A stretch of 64,000 nucleotides of DNA from Aurantimonas sp. Leaf443 (GTDB lineage Bacteria > Pseudomonadota > Alphaproteobacteria > Rhizobiales > Rhizobiaceae), in NCBI RefSeq assembly GCF_001425575.1, contig NZ_LMRD01000011.1, positions 62,001-126,000 on the forward strand, read 5' to 3'. The notes below the pieces were generated by a model. That model saw only the letters and a program-made list of their open reading frames with translations, was not told where the DNA came from and made no database searches. Both the position numbers and the translations under genes were made by a program. Shown here in pieces: positions 55,297-63,820 of this stretch (positions within the stretch are counted from its first letter, which is position 1; every line of letters starts with the position of its first letter).

Positions 55297-56529
55297 ATGA
55301 ACGACCTGACCGTGAAATCCCGGCCCGCGCCGGCCCGCCTCGCCGCCCCGGCCGTGCAGACGGATCCGCGCCCGATGCTGCGCATCCTCGGCACCGAGAT
55401 CACGCTTCTGGAGGAGATCCGCGTCCAGGCGGAGGCCGATCTCGGCATCCGCATCGCCTTCGACTGCCGCAACTTCCAGGCGACCCAGCGCCATGCCGCC
55501 GGTTCGCCCGACGCGTTCGACATCTACGACCAGTGCTTCCACAATCTCGACATCGTCTGGTACTGGCGCGCCGTGCAGGCGATCGACACGGCGCGGATCG
55601 CGGCCTGGGGCGAGGTCAGCGAACTCACCAAGGAAGGCACGATCCGCCCCTCGGCGCGCGTCGGGCGCGGCGACGCGCCGGTGACGCGGCTCTACGTGCA
55701 GGCCGACGGCTCGCTCGGCTCGCGCGCCTCGCGCTTCATCTCGATGCTGCCGACGGTCCACAATTTCGACGCCTTCGCCTATGACGAGCGCGCCGTGGAC
55801 GGGCATCCCGAACGCGTCACCAGCTGGAAGGCGCTGTTCGATCCCGCCTTCCACGGCCGCGTGGCGCTGGTGGACGAGCCGGCCATCGGCATCTTCGACG
55901 CGGTGCTCGCGGCCGAAGCCGCCGGTCTCATGCGCTTCGCCGATTCCGGCAATCTCTCGGTGGAGGAGATCGACGCGCTGATCGATCTCCTCCTGACGAT
56001 GAAGGCGGACGGCCATTTCGCCGGCTTCTGGCAGACGGTGGACGATGCGACCGCCATGATGGCGGACCGGCGCATGGCGCTCGGCAGCATGTGGTCGCCC
56101 AGCATCGCCGCGCTCAAGCAGCGGCAGGTGCCCGTGCGACAGGCCGTCCCGGTCGAGGGCTACCGGGCCTGGCATGGCGGCCTGTCGCTCTCGGCGCGGC
56201 TGGAAGGGCGCCTTCTCGACGTCGCCTACGACTATCTCAACTGGTGGCTCTCCGGCTGGCCCGGCGCCGTGGTCGCGCGGCAGGGCTACTACATGTCCGT
56301 GCCCGAACGCATCCGGCCGCATCTGAGCGCGGCCGAATGGGACTACTGGTACGGCGGCATGCCCGCGGCGCGCGACCTGCCCGGCCCCGGCGGCAGGCCC
56401 TCCATCACGGCGGGCTCGCTGCGCTCGGGCGGCTCCTACTGGGACCGCGCGGCCAATATCGCGGTCTGGAACACGACGATGGACGAGCACAACTATCTCG
56501 TGCGCCGCTGGGTCGAGCTCGTCGGCTGA
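55297..56529 (+). CDS. Binding-protein homologue without a signal peptide
   Basis: 410-residue protein homologous to the polyamine-type binding protein at 50469: both end with an LSGxPG, QGYY, DYWYGG/FWYEGKP and SGGS-type series. Here the N terminus (MNDLTVKSRPAPARLAAPAV) is polar and proline-rich, with no hydrophobic helix within 40 residues, so export by Sec or Tat is not expected. ILGTEITLLEEIRVQAEADLG opens the conserved domain. An upstream start giving a signal is not available since the CobW gene ends 31 bases before. It may be a cytoplasmic ligand sensor or carrier; it could also be a start lost by mutation. Confidence 0.8.
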   Translation: MNDLTVKSRPAPARLAAPAVQTDPRPMLRILGTEITLLEEIRVQAEADLGIRIAFDCRNFQATQRHAAGSPDAFDIYDQCFHNLDIVWYWRAVQAIDTARIAAWGEVSELTKEGTIRPSARVGRGDAPVTRLYVQADGSLGSRASRFISMLPTVHNFDAFAYDERAVDGHPERVTSWKALFDPAFHGRVALVDEPAIGIFDAVLAAEAAGLMRFADSGNLSVEEIDALIDLLLTMKADGHFAGFWQTVDDATAMMADRRMALGSMWSPSIAALKQRQVPVRQAVPVEGYRAWHGGLSLSARLEGRLLDVAYDYLNWWLSGWPGAVVARQGYYMSVPERIRPHLSAAEWDYWYGGMPAARDLPGPGGRPSITAGSLRSGGSYWDRAANIAVWNTTMDEHNYLVRRWVELVG

Positions 56530-56531
56530 GA

Positions 56532-57122
56532 TCACGGCGCGGGAAACCGCGTCGCGGCCATCGACGCCCGCTCGCCCGCCACCGCGAACCAGCCGGCGAG
56601 CGCCGGGCTCGCCTCTCGCCAGCGGGGGCCGACGCGGAAGTCCACGTAGGCGAGGAGGACCGCCGCGGCGATCGCGTCCATGCGCGGCCAGGCGTCGGCG
56701 AAGGCCTGGAAATCACGGTCGAGCGCGGCGATCCCCTTGGCGAGGCGCCGCTCGAACACCGCGATCGCAGCCTCGCTGCGCGAGGCCTCCGGCCGCGAGC
56801 GCTCGCCCTGGCGCGCGACGCCCGCATCCATGATGCCCGAGATCAGCGCCAGCCGCGTCTCGAAGCGCCAGTCCGCGGCGGCGGGATAGAAACCGACGTC
56901 CGACGAGAGACTGGCGAGGTAGCGGCAGATGACGCGGCTGTCGTGGATCGTGCCGTGCGGCGTGTCGACGAGCGTCGGGATGAGGCGCAGCGGGTTCGCC
57001 TCGTCGAGGAAGCGCGCTTCCGTCACCTTGACGACTTCGCGCGGCAGTTCGAGCCCCGCCTCGATCGCGAGGACCTCCACCATCCGCCCGAAGGGCGTCG
57101 TCGGGCCGGTATAGAGGCGCAT
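56532..57122 (-). CDS. Glutathione S-transferase family protein
   Basis: 196-residue cytosolic protein. The N-terminal thioredoxin-like half has YTGPTTPFGRMVEV near residue 4, where Thr or Ser of TTPFG is the candidate activating residue, and the cis-proline and glutathione contacts RLIPTLVD and DSRVICRYL follow. The C-terminal half is helical. The stop lies two bases from the stop of the convergent binding-protein homologue. It follows PxpA by five bases on the minus strand. A function in glutathione or pyroglutamate-linked metabolism would fit the neighbour, but this is only an association. Confidence 0.85.
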   Translation of the reverse strand: MRLYTGPTTPFGRMVEVLAIEAGLELPREVVKVTEARFLDEANPLRLIPTLVDTPHGTIHDSRVICRYLASLSSDVGFYPAAADWRFETRLALISGIMDAGVARQGERSRPEASRSEAAIAVFERRLAKGIAALDRDFQAFADAWPRMDAIAAAVLLAYVDFRVGPRWREASPALAGWFAVAGERASMAATRFPAP

Positions 57123-57127
57123 GGCGC

Positions 57128-57853
57128 TCAGTCGAACCAGGGACGCAGCGCCTCGTTCACGGCACGGGCGAGTTCCACCGCGTTCGGCGTATCGGAATGG
57201 ACGCAGACGCAGTCCGCCCGCATCGCAAATTCCGTGCCGTCGATGGCGGTCGCGACGCCCTCTTCCATCACCCGCACGGCGCGCCGCGCCGCATCCGCCG
57301 GATCCTTGGCCTCGTGCTCGCGGGTGATGATGAGCCGCCCCTCGGCATCGTAGTCGAGATCGACGTAATATTCCGCCCGGAAGGGAAGCCCGCGCGCCGT
57401 ATAGACCTTCTCCTGGTTCGTGCCGGCCATGCCGAGCACGGGCACGCCGAAGGCCAGGGCGGCGTCGGCGATGGCCTCGGCCACCTCCTCGTTGCGCACC
57501 GCCGCGCCGTAGAGGGCGCCATGCGGCTTGATATGGTTGAGCGGCATGCCTTCGACGTCGAGAAAGGCCTTCAGCGCGCCGATCTGATAGAGAAGGCAGG
57601 CGGAGAGTTCGTCGCGACCCATCTTCATTTCGCGCCGGCCGAAGCCCTGCAGGTCGGGAAAGGACGGGTGCGCGCCGACGGCGACGCCCTGTGCCTTGGC
57701 CAGTGCCACCGTCTTGCGCATCACCACGGGGTCCGAGGCATGGAAGCCGCAGGCGACGTTGGCGATGTGGATGAGCGGCATCAGCCCCTCGTCGTCGCCG
57801 CAGCGATAGAGGCCGAAGCTCTCGCCCATGTCGCAGTTGATCTGAACGCCCAT
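57128..57853 (-). CDS. pxpA: 5-oxoprolinase subunit PxpA (LamB/YcsF family)
   Basis: 241-residue protein starting at 57853 after a GGGGAGA ribosome site. The family hallmarks are NCDMGESFG at residues 6-14, IANVACGFHASDP at about 37, and HIKPHGALY near 116. In PxpABC this subunit supplies the amidohydrolase that opens 5-oxoproline to glutamate with ATP. It is separated by a LysR gene from the pxpB/pxpC genes, which face the other way, together making a divergent locus. Alternative substrates among related lactams cannot be excluded. Confidence 0.9.
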   Translation of the reverse strand: MGVQINCDMGESFGLYRCGDDEGLMPLIHIANVACGFHASDPVVMRKTVALAKAQGVAVGAHPSFPDLQGFGRREMKMGRDELSACLLYQIGALKAFLDVEGMPLNHIKPHGALYGAAVRNEEVAEAIADAALAFGVPVLGMAGTNQEKVYTARGLPFRAEYYVDLDYDAEGRLIITREHEAKDPADAARRAVRVMEEGVATAIDGTEFAMRADCVCVHSDTPNAVELARAVNEALRPWFD

Positions 57854-57919
57854 CGTCGTCTCCCCGTGGCACAGTGCGCCTCGAAGGGTCGCCGCCGGGC
57901 GGCGGCAGGTCAAATGGGA

Positions 57920-58885
57920 TTAACTGGCGGGCGCCATCGACAAAATCGATGACGCAGCCGCGCGCTCCTCGGCACGGTGGTTGCCGACGCCGGTCAGGGC
58001 GAAGCGCAGGAAGTCGCGGAAGGCCTCGGCGGCGGGCGTCAGAGCCGCGCCGCGCATCCAGGCGAGGCCGACATCCATGGTCGGGATCTCCTCCTCCAGA
58101 AGCCGCGTCTCGATGCGCTGGCCCTCGAGCGACCAGGGCCGGTAGACCATGTCGGACAGGACGGTGACGCCCATGCCGCCCGCCACCATGGAGCGCACGG
58201 CCTCGACGGAGGAGGTGCGGAAGACGACGTCCGGCTCGATGCCCGCGCTCGTCCAGTACCGCAGCGCCGTCGCCCGCGCCTCGTCGACGGTGAGCATGAC
58301 GTAAGGGTGGCGGGCGACGTCGGCGAGACCGACGCGGTCGAGCTTGGACAGCGCGTGGCCGGGCGCCATCCACAGGCGGCGGCGAGAGCGCGTGAGCGTC
58401 TCGAAGCCGATGGGACCGCCGGGATCGACATTCGACACGAGAAGCACGGCGATATCGAGCGCGCCGTCGCGCAGCGCCTGCTCGACGACGGTGCGCGGTG
58501 CCTCGAAGAGCTCGAGTTCGACGGCGGGAAAGCTCGCCGAAAAGCGCACGAGGTGGCGCGGCAGGAAATAGCCGGCGACCGTGTAGGTGACGCCGACGCG
58601 CAGCGGGCCCGCGACCTCGCGCGGCGCGACGCGCGAATGGCGCGTGGCCTCGGCGACGGCCATCAGGATATCGCGCGCCTGCTGCAGGAACCGCCCGCCC
58701 TCGAGCGTCACCGACACGCCGAGCGCGGTGCGGTCGAGCAGGCGGAACCCGAGCGCGCCCTCCAGCTGCTGGATCGCCGCGGTGACGGCCGATTGCGAGA
58801 CGTTCAGCTCCACGGCCGCCTGCCCGATGCGCCCGGCTTCGGCCGCGGCCACGAAATAGCGCATCTGCTTCAGCGAGACGGACAC
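57920..58885 (-). CDS. LysR-family transcriptional regulator
   Basis: 321-residue regulator. The N-terminal helix-turn-helix is at about residues 8-40 (FVAAAEAGRIGQAAVELNVSQSAVTAAIQQLE), and the remainder is a periplasmic-binding-protein-like sensor. It lies between pxpA (67 bases downstream on its strand) and the divergent biotin carrier gene, so it is placed to control both sides. Its start is 140 bases from the biotin carrier start. ATCGGTTTTTCAGAT at 58921-58935 has the ATC-N9-GAT form of a LysR site. Confidence 0.88.
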   Translation of the reverse strand: MSVSLKQMRYFVAAAEAGRIGQAAVELNVSQSAVTAAIQQLEGALGFRLLDRTALGVSVTLEGGRFLQQARDILMAVAEATRHSRVAPREVAGPLRVGVTYTVAGYFLPRHLVRFSASFPAVELELFEAPRTVVEQALRDGALDIAVLLVSNVDPGGPIGFETLTRSRRRLWMAPGHALSKLDRVGLADVARHPYVMLTVDEARATALRYWTSAGIEPDVVFRTSSVEAVRSMVAGGMGVTVLSDMVYRPWSLEGQRIETRLLEEEIPTMDVGLAWMRGAALTPAAEAFRDFLRFALTGVGNHRAEERAAASSILSMAPAS

Positions 58886-58920
58886 GTCTGCTCCTCATTC
58901 GGCCCCGGACGCGCGACCTT

Positions 58921-58935
58921 ATCGGTTTTTCAGAT
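58921..58935. promoter_or_regulatory. Possible LysR-type binding site
   Basis: ATCGGTTTTTCAGAT shows the ATC-N9-GAT symmetry common in LysR sites and lies between the divergent LysR and biotin carrier genes. One site, weak palindrome, position-based call. Confidence 0.3.
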
Positions 58936-59025
58936 GGGGTGAATTCCTATTTGCGATTTTACACGCCGCCCCGGCTTTGCAAGTCTTTCGCCACGGTTCG
59001 CAACCATTGCGTAGGAGTGCTCCCG

Positions 59026-59268
59026 ATGTCGGTCGTCACGATCATGGCCCCCCTTCCCGGCACGTTCTACCGCTCGCCCTCGCCCGGCGAACCGGTCTTC
59101 AAGACCGAGGGAGACACGGTGGCGGTCGGCGACACGATCGGCCTCATCGAGGTGATGAAGAGCTTCACCCCCGTCGTCGCCGAGACGGCCGGGACGCTGA
59201 CCGCCTTCCATGTCGAGAACGAGGACGCCGTCATGGCCGGCCAGCCGCTCTACGATCTCGACGCCTGA
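59026..59268 (+). CDS. Biotin carboxyl carrier protein (single-domain)
   Basis: 80-residue biotinyl domain. Lys45 in IEVMKSF is the biotinylation lysine, and the flanking sequence GDTIGLIE and ENEDAVMAGQPLYDLDA completes the fold. It is far shorter than a typical AccB, lacking the N-terminal linker, as in urea carboxylase-like and PxpBC-associated carriers. GGAG precedes the ATG at 59026. It lies three bases before the biotin carboxylase gene. Confidence 0.92.
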   Translation: MSVVTIMAPLPGTFYRSPSPGEPVFKTEGDTVAVGDTIGLIEVMKSFTPVVAETAGTLTAFHVENEDAVMAGQPLYDLDA

Positions 59269-59271
59269 ACG

Positions 59272-60660
59272 ATGGCGATCCGCAAGCTCTTCGTCGCCAA
59301 TCGCGGCGAGATCGCGGTGCGCATCATCCGCGCCGCAAAGGATCTCGGCATCGCGACCGTGCAGGCCGTCAGCGCCGCGGACCGGGATATGCTGGCCGCG
59401 CGCCTCGCCGACGAGACGGTCGAGGTCGGACCCGCCCATGCCTCGAAATCCTATCTGAACGTCGAGTCGATGCTGCGGGCCGCGCTTTCCACCGGCTGCG
59501 ACGCGGTCCATCCCGGCTACGGCTTCCTCTCCGAGAACGCCGCCTTCGCCGAGGCGGTGGAGACGGCGGGGCTGATCTTCGTCGGTCCGAAGGCCGAGAC
59601 GATCCGCGCCATGGGCGACAAGGCCAAAGCGCGGGAGATCGCCGAAGGCGCCGGCGTGCCCGTCGTGCCCGGCAGCCAGGGCGTGATCGCGACGCTGGAC
59701 GAGGCGGTGGGCGAGGCCTCGCGCATCGGCTACCCGGTGATGATCAAGGCCGCGGCCGGCGGCGGCGGGCGCGGCATCCGCGTGGCCGAGGACGAGGCGG
59801 CGCTGCGCGCCCAGTTCGGCGCGGCGAGCGCGGAGGCCAAGGCCGCCTTCGGCGACGGCGGGCTCTATCTCGAACGTTTCATCGCGCGCGCCCGGCATGT
59901 CGAAGTGCAGATCATGGGCGACGGAACGAACGTCGTGCATTTCTTCGAGCGCGAATGCTCGCTGCAGCGGCGGCGCCAGAAGATCTGGGAGGAGGCGCCG
60001 GCCGCCTGCCTCGATGCCGAGACGCGCCGCTCGCTCTGCGACTCGGCCGTGGCGCTCGCCCGGAGCGTCTCCTATCGCGGCGCCGGAACGCTCGAATATC
60101 TCTACGACGAGACGCGCGGCGACTTCCATTTCATCGAGATGAACACGCGCATCCAGGTCGAGCATCCGGTGACCGAGATGATCACCGGCTTCGACCTCGT
60201 GCGCGAGATGATCCGCATCGCCGGCGGCCAAGCCCTCTCGGTGCGCCAGGAGGACATCGTCCTGCGCGGCCATGCGATCGAGGTGCGCATCAACGCCGAG
60301 GATCCGGCGCTGGACTTCCGGCCCTCGCCCGGCACCGCGAGCGGCCTCGCCCTGCCCGGCGGCATGGGCGTGCGCTTCGACACGATGCTCTACGAGGGCT
60401 ACGCGATCCCGCCCTTCTACGATTCCCTCGTCGGCAAGCTGATCGTCTGGGACGACACGCGCCAGGGCGCCATCGCGCGCCTTCGCCGTGCGCTGGGCGA
60501 GCTGCGCATCGAGGGCATCGCCACCACCGCGCCGCTGCACATGGCGCTCGCGCGCGAGCCCGACATCCTGGCCGGGCGGTTCCACACGCGCTGGCTCGAG
60601 GAGCGCGCGCTCCCGAGCCTTCAGGCGCCGGCCCTTCCCACGACGGAGACCGCGAGATGA
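59272..60660 (+). CDS. Biotin carboxylase (AccC-like)
   Basis: 462-residue ATP-grasp enzyme that carboxylates biotin using bicarbonate. RKLFVANRGEIAVRIIRA opens the N-terminal domain, VIKAAAGGGGRGIR is the glycine-rich ATP loop near residue 160, and MNTRIQVEHPVTE holds the active-site residues. A housekeeping AccC should exist elsewhere, since this copy sits with pxpB/C and a minimal carrier and overlaps the pxpB start (ATGA at 60657). Length is normal. Confidence 0.94.
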   Translation: MAIRKLFVANRGEIAVRIIRAAKDLGIATVQAVSAADRDMLAARLADETVEVGPAHASKSYLNVESMLRAALSTGCDAVHPGYGFLSENAAFAEAVETAGLIFVGPKAETIRAMGDKAKAREIAEGAGVPVVPGSQGVIATLDEAVGEASRIGYPVMIKAAAGGGGRGIRVAEDEAALRAQFGAASAEAKAAFGDGGLYLERFIARARHVEVQIMGDGTNVVHFFERECSLQRRRQKIWEEAPAACLDAETRRSLCDSAVALARSVSYRGAGTLEYLYDETRGDFHFIEMNTRIQVEHPVTEMITGFDLVREMIRIAGGQALSVRQEDIVLRGHAIEVRINAEDPALDFRPSPGTASGLALPGGMGVRFDTMLYEGYAIPPFYDSLVGKLIVWDDTRQGAIARLRRALGELRIEGIATTAPLHMALAREPDILAGRFHTRWLEERALPSLQAPALPTTETAR

Positions 60661-61526
60661 CGATGCGATATTCCTTCGGCGGCGACGAGCACATCTTCGT
60701 GGAAGTGAACGAGGAGATGTCCCTCCCGGCCTTCTTCAAGAGCCTGTCGATGACCAACGCGGTGCGCGAGAGCGCCATTCGCGGCGTCACCGAGATCTGC
60801 CCCTCCAACGCCTCGTTCCAGATCAAGTTCGATCCGGACGTGATCGCGCCGGACGACCTGATGGCGGAGCTGAAGAGCTTCGAGAGCGGCGCGCAGACGA
60901 CCGACACGGTGATCTCCACCCGCGTCATCGAGGTGCCCGTCCTCTACGACGACCCCTGGACGCGCGAGACGCTGATGCGCTTTCGCGAGCGCCACCAGGA
61001 TCCGGGCGGCACCGATCTCGACTATGCCGCGCGCATCAACGGGTTCGACGACGTGGAGGCCTTCATCGCCGCCCATTCGGGCGCGCCGTGGTTCGTCTCC
61101 ATGGTCGGCTTCGTGGCGGGCCTGCCCTTCATGTACCAGATGGTCGAGCGCAAGCGGCAGATCGAGGTGCCGAAATATCTTCGGCCCCGCACCGACACGC
61201 CGCGCCTCACCGTCGGCCACGGCGGCTGCTTCGGCTGCATCTACTCGGTGCGCGGGGCCGGCGGCTACCAGATGTTCGGCATCACGCCGATGCCGATCTA
61301 CGACCCCGCCCAGCGCATCAGCTATCTGCGCGACTTCATGATCCTCTTCCGCCCGGGCGACATCGTACAGTTCCGCCGCGTCGACCGCGAGGGCTACGAC
61401 GCCGCCGTGGAGGCGGTGGACGGCGGGCGTTTCGAGCCGGTCATCCGCGACGTCCGCTTCTCCCTTGCCGATTTCCTCGCCGATCCGGACGGCACCAATG
61501 CCTCGCTCCTGAAGGTTCAGCCATGA
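60657..61526 (+). CDS. pxpB: Carboxyltransferase-domain protein subunit B (PxpB, AHS1)
   Basis: 289-residue cytoplasmic subunit of the urea amidolyase/carboxyltransferase-like AHS1 class. It opens MTMRYSFGGDEHIFVEVNE, and holds FMYQMVER and PRLTVGHGGCFGCIYSV, with GCFG-type and AGGYQMFG motifs that I associate with the family. In E. coli such proteins pair with PxpC and PxpA as 5-oxoprolinase; with a carboxylase and carrier upstream it may act as a true biotin-dependent carboxyltransferase. It overlaps pxpC by four bases. Confidence 0.88.
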   Translation: MTMRYSFGGDEHIFVEVNEEMSLPAFFKSLSMTNAVRESAIRGVTEICPSNASFQIKFDPDVIAPDDLMAELKSFESGAQTTDTVISTRVIEVPVLYDDPWTRETLMRFRERHQDPGGTDLDYAARINGFDDVEAFIAAHSGAPWFVSMVGFVAGLPFMYQMVERKRQIEVPKYLRPRTDTPRLTVGHGGCFGCIYSVRGAGGYQMFGITPMPIYDPAQRISYLRDFMILFRPGDIVQFRRVDREGYDAAVEAVDGGRFEPVIRDVRFSLADFLADPDGTNASLLKVQP

Positions 61527-62521
61527 GCGCCGCACACGACTACGCCCTCGAAATCCTGAAGCCCGGCCTGTCGACGCAGGTGCAGGATCTCGGGCGGCCC
61601 GGCTACTACCATCTCGGCATCCCGATCTCCGGCGCGATGGACCGCCACGCGCTCGTCGCCGCCAACCGGCTCGTCGGCAACGAGCCGGGCGCGGCGGCGC
61701 TGGAAGCGGTGTTCATGGGGCCGGAGATCCGGTTCGAGCGCGACGCGAGCGTGGCGGTGACGGGCGCGACCATGCCGCCGAAGGTGGACGGCGTCGAGCA
61801 GCCCGGCTGGACGGCGTTTTCCGTCAAGGCGGGCCAGGTCCTCTCCTTCGGCTATCTCAAGGCCGGCGCGCGCGCCTATATCGCGATCTCCGGCGGCGTG
61901 GACGTGCCGCTCGTCCTCGGCTCGCGCTCGACCTACGCGCTGGGCGCGCTCGGCGGCTTCGAGGGACGGCCGTTGAAGGCCGGCGACAGACTCTCGCTCG
62001 GCGTGCCGTCCGGTGCGGCGCGCGAGGGCGCGAGCGTGCCGGGCGATCTCCGCCGCCTGCCGGGTTCGCCGCCCACCCTGCGCGTGCTGCCCGGCCTCTA
62101 CTGGCACCGCATCACGGAAGGCTCGCAGGCGCGCTTCTTCGAGGACGAGTGGAAGGTGGCGCCCGAGGCGGACCGCATCGGCTACCGGTTCCGCGGCGGG
62201 CGCAAGCTGGAGTTCGAGCCGCGCGAGCAGCCGTTCGGCGCGGGCTCGGACCCGTCCAACATCGTCGACAGCTGCTACCCCTACGGCTCGATCCAGGTGC
62301 CGGGCGGCACGGAGCCGATCGTGCTCCACCGCGACGCGGTCTCGGGCGGCGGCTACTTCATGCTCGGCACGGTGATCTCGGCCGACATGGACCTGATCGG
62401 CCAGTTGCAGCCGCATCAGGCGGTGCGCTTCGAGGCGGTGACCATGGACGAAGCGCTCGCCGCGCGGCGCGAGGCCCGGCGCCTCGCCGACGGGATCGCC
62501 GAAGCTCTGAACCAGCGCTGA
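61523..62521 (+). CDS. pxpC: Carboxyltransferase-domain protein subunit C (PxpC, AHS2)
   Basis: 332-residue AHS2-class subunit, partner of PxpB. Conserved segments include LSTQVQDLGRPGYYHLG near residue 20, SGAMDRHALVAANRLVGN, and ISGGVDVPLVLGSRST at about 122. It ends the operon. Whether the complex is 5-oxoprolinase or a lactam/amide carboxylase depends on the biotin proteins upstream; I cannot decide. No clear terminator follows; a convergent gene starts 44 bases later. Confidence 0.9.
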   Translation: MSAAHDYALEILKPGLSTQVQDLGRPGYYHLGIPISGAMDRHALVAANRLVGNEPGAAALEAVFMGPEIRFERDASVAVTGATMPPKVDGVEQPGWTAFSVKAGQVLSFGYLKAGARAYIAISGGVDVPLVLGSRSTYALGALGGFEGRPLKAGDRLSLGVPSGAAREGASVPGDLRRLPGSPPTLRVLPGLYWHRITEGSQARFFEDEWKVAPEADRIGYRFRGGRKLEFEPREQPFGAGSDPSNIVDSCYPYGSIQVPGGTEPIVLHRDAVSGGGYFMLGTVISADMDLIGQLQPHQAVRFEAVTMDEALAARREARRLADGIAEALNQR

Positions 62522-62565
62522 TCGCCGCCGATCGCGCGGATGGCCGAGACCGCGATCCAGAACGA

Positions 62566-63819
62566 TCAGCCGCGCGTCGCCAGCGCGAGATAGGCCTCCA
62601 CCATCGCCTGCGGCGCGGTCGGCGGCCGCGTCCCGGCGGCAAGCGTCGGCCCGAGGCTCGGGTCGGCGAGAAGGCGGCGGAGCGCCCGTGCGAGGTCGCG
62701 GGCGTCGCCGGGGGCGAAGAGGAGGCCGTCGGTCCCGTCCCGCACCCTCTCGGCGATGCCGCCGAGGCGCGATCCGATCACCGGCCGCCCGCGCGCGAAG
62801 GCTTCCGCGATGACGAGCGGGGCGTTCTCCCACCAGGTCGACGGGACGAGGACCGTATCGACGGACGCCATGCGCGCGTCGAGGTCGCCGGGCGCATAGG
62901 CGCCGTGCCACGTCACGATCCCGGCCGCCTCCAGCGGCTCGGCGAGCCGGCGCACGAGCGCGCGATACCATGGCTCCTGCGCCTCCAGCCGGCTCGCGTT
63001 CACACCGAAGCGAAAGCGGGCACGCGACGCCGGCTCCAGCACGTGCAAGGCCGCGAGCGCGACCTCCAGCCCCTTGCGCGGCCGTGCCTGCCCGAAGAAG
63101 CCGAGGCGGATCGGCGCCTCGAACCGGGGTGCGGGCATGGTCGATCCTTCGACGCCGTTGCCGATCACCGCGATGCGCGCGCCCTCCAGCCCCCAGTCGA
63201 CATAGCGCGCCTTCAGAAAGGCCGAAGGCGCGACGAAGGCGTCGAGCGCCGCGAAGGCCGAGAGCATCCGCGCGCGCCGTCGGTCGAAGAGGTCTTCGGG
63301 CTGGTCGGGAAAGCAGCGGTGGCACGCGGCCGCGCCGCTCCGGGCGCAGAACGTGCCGGCCGGGCCCGTCGTCACCATCAGACCCTGGTTGCGGCAGATC
63401 GCGACATAGTCGTGGAGGGTGAGGACAAGCCTTGCGGCCGGCAGGGCGGCGCGGATCTCGGCGAGCGTCTCCAGCCCCATATGGACGTAATGGTGCAGGA
63501 AAACGACATCCGGCGAAAGCTCGGCGAGGAGGTCGGCAAGGCCGCGCCCCGGAGGCGCGTCGCAGGGCGCGCCCCGCATCAGCGGCCAGTCGGCGATCTC
63601 GCCGCGCACGAGATATTCGCCCTCGCGAAGACGACCCACCGCGCCGATGGGCAGACGCGGCTCGGCGGTGCGCGCGAGGAAGGCGGCGGTCTCGACGCCG
63701 GGATGCGAGCGGAGCGCCCGGAAGAGCGTGTAGGCCGCGATCTCGCCGCCGCCCGGCCCGAAATCGGGATGGCCATGGGCGACGACCAGCACCCGCCGCC
63801 GTTCGGCCGCCCGCTCCAT
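62566..63819 (-). CDS. Glycosyltransferase family 4 protein
   Basis: 417-residue cytoplasmic glycosyltransferase of the GT-B fold. The N-terminal half starts RVLVVAHGHPDFGPGGGE with the family glycine loop, and the C-terminal donor domain has RLGFFGQARPRKGLEVAL and the EX7E-type segment ENAPLVIAEAFARGRPVIGS. It uses an activated sugar nucleotide. It starts one base after the stop of the adaptor gene on the same strand, suggesting an exopolysaccharide or secretion link. The acceptor is unknown. Confidence 0.88.
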   Translation of the reverse strand: MERAAERRRVLVVAHGHPDFGPGGGEIAAYTLFRALRSHPGVETAAFLARTAEPRLPIGAVGRLREGEYLVRGEIADWPLMRGAPCDAPPGRGLADLLAELSPDVVFLHHYVHMGLETLAEIRAALPAARLVLTLHDYVAICRNQGLMVTTGPAGTFCARSGAAACHRCFPDQPEDLFDRRRARMLSAFAALDAFVAPSAFLKARYVDWGLEGARIAVIGNGVEGSTMPAPRFEAPIRLGFFGQARPRKGLEVALAALHVLEPASRARFRFGVNASRLEAQEPWYRALVRRLAEPLEAAGIVTWHGAYAPGDLDARMASVDTVLVPSTWWENAPLVIAEAFARGRPVIGSRLGGIAERVRDGTDGLLFAPGDARDLARALRRLLADPSLGPTLAAGTRPPTAPQAMVEAYLALATRG

Positions 63820-63820
63820 C

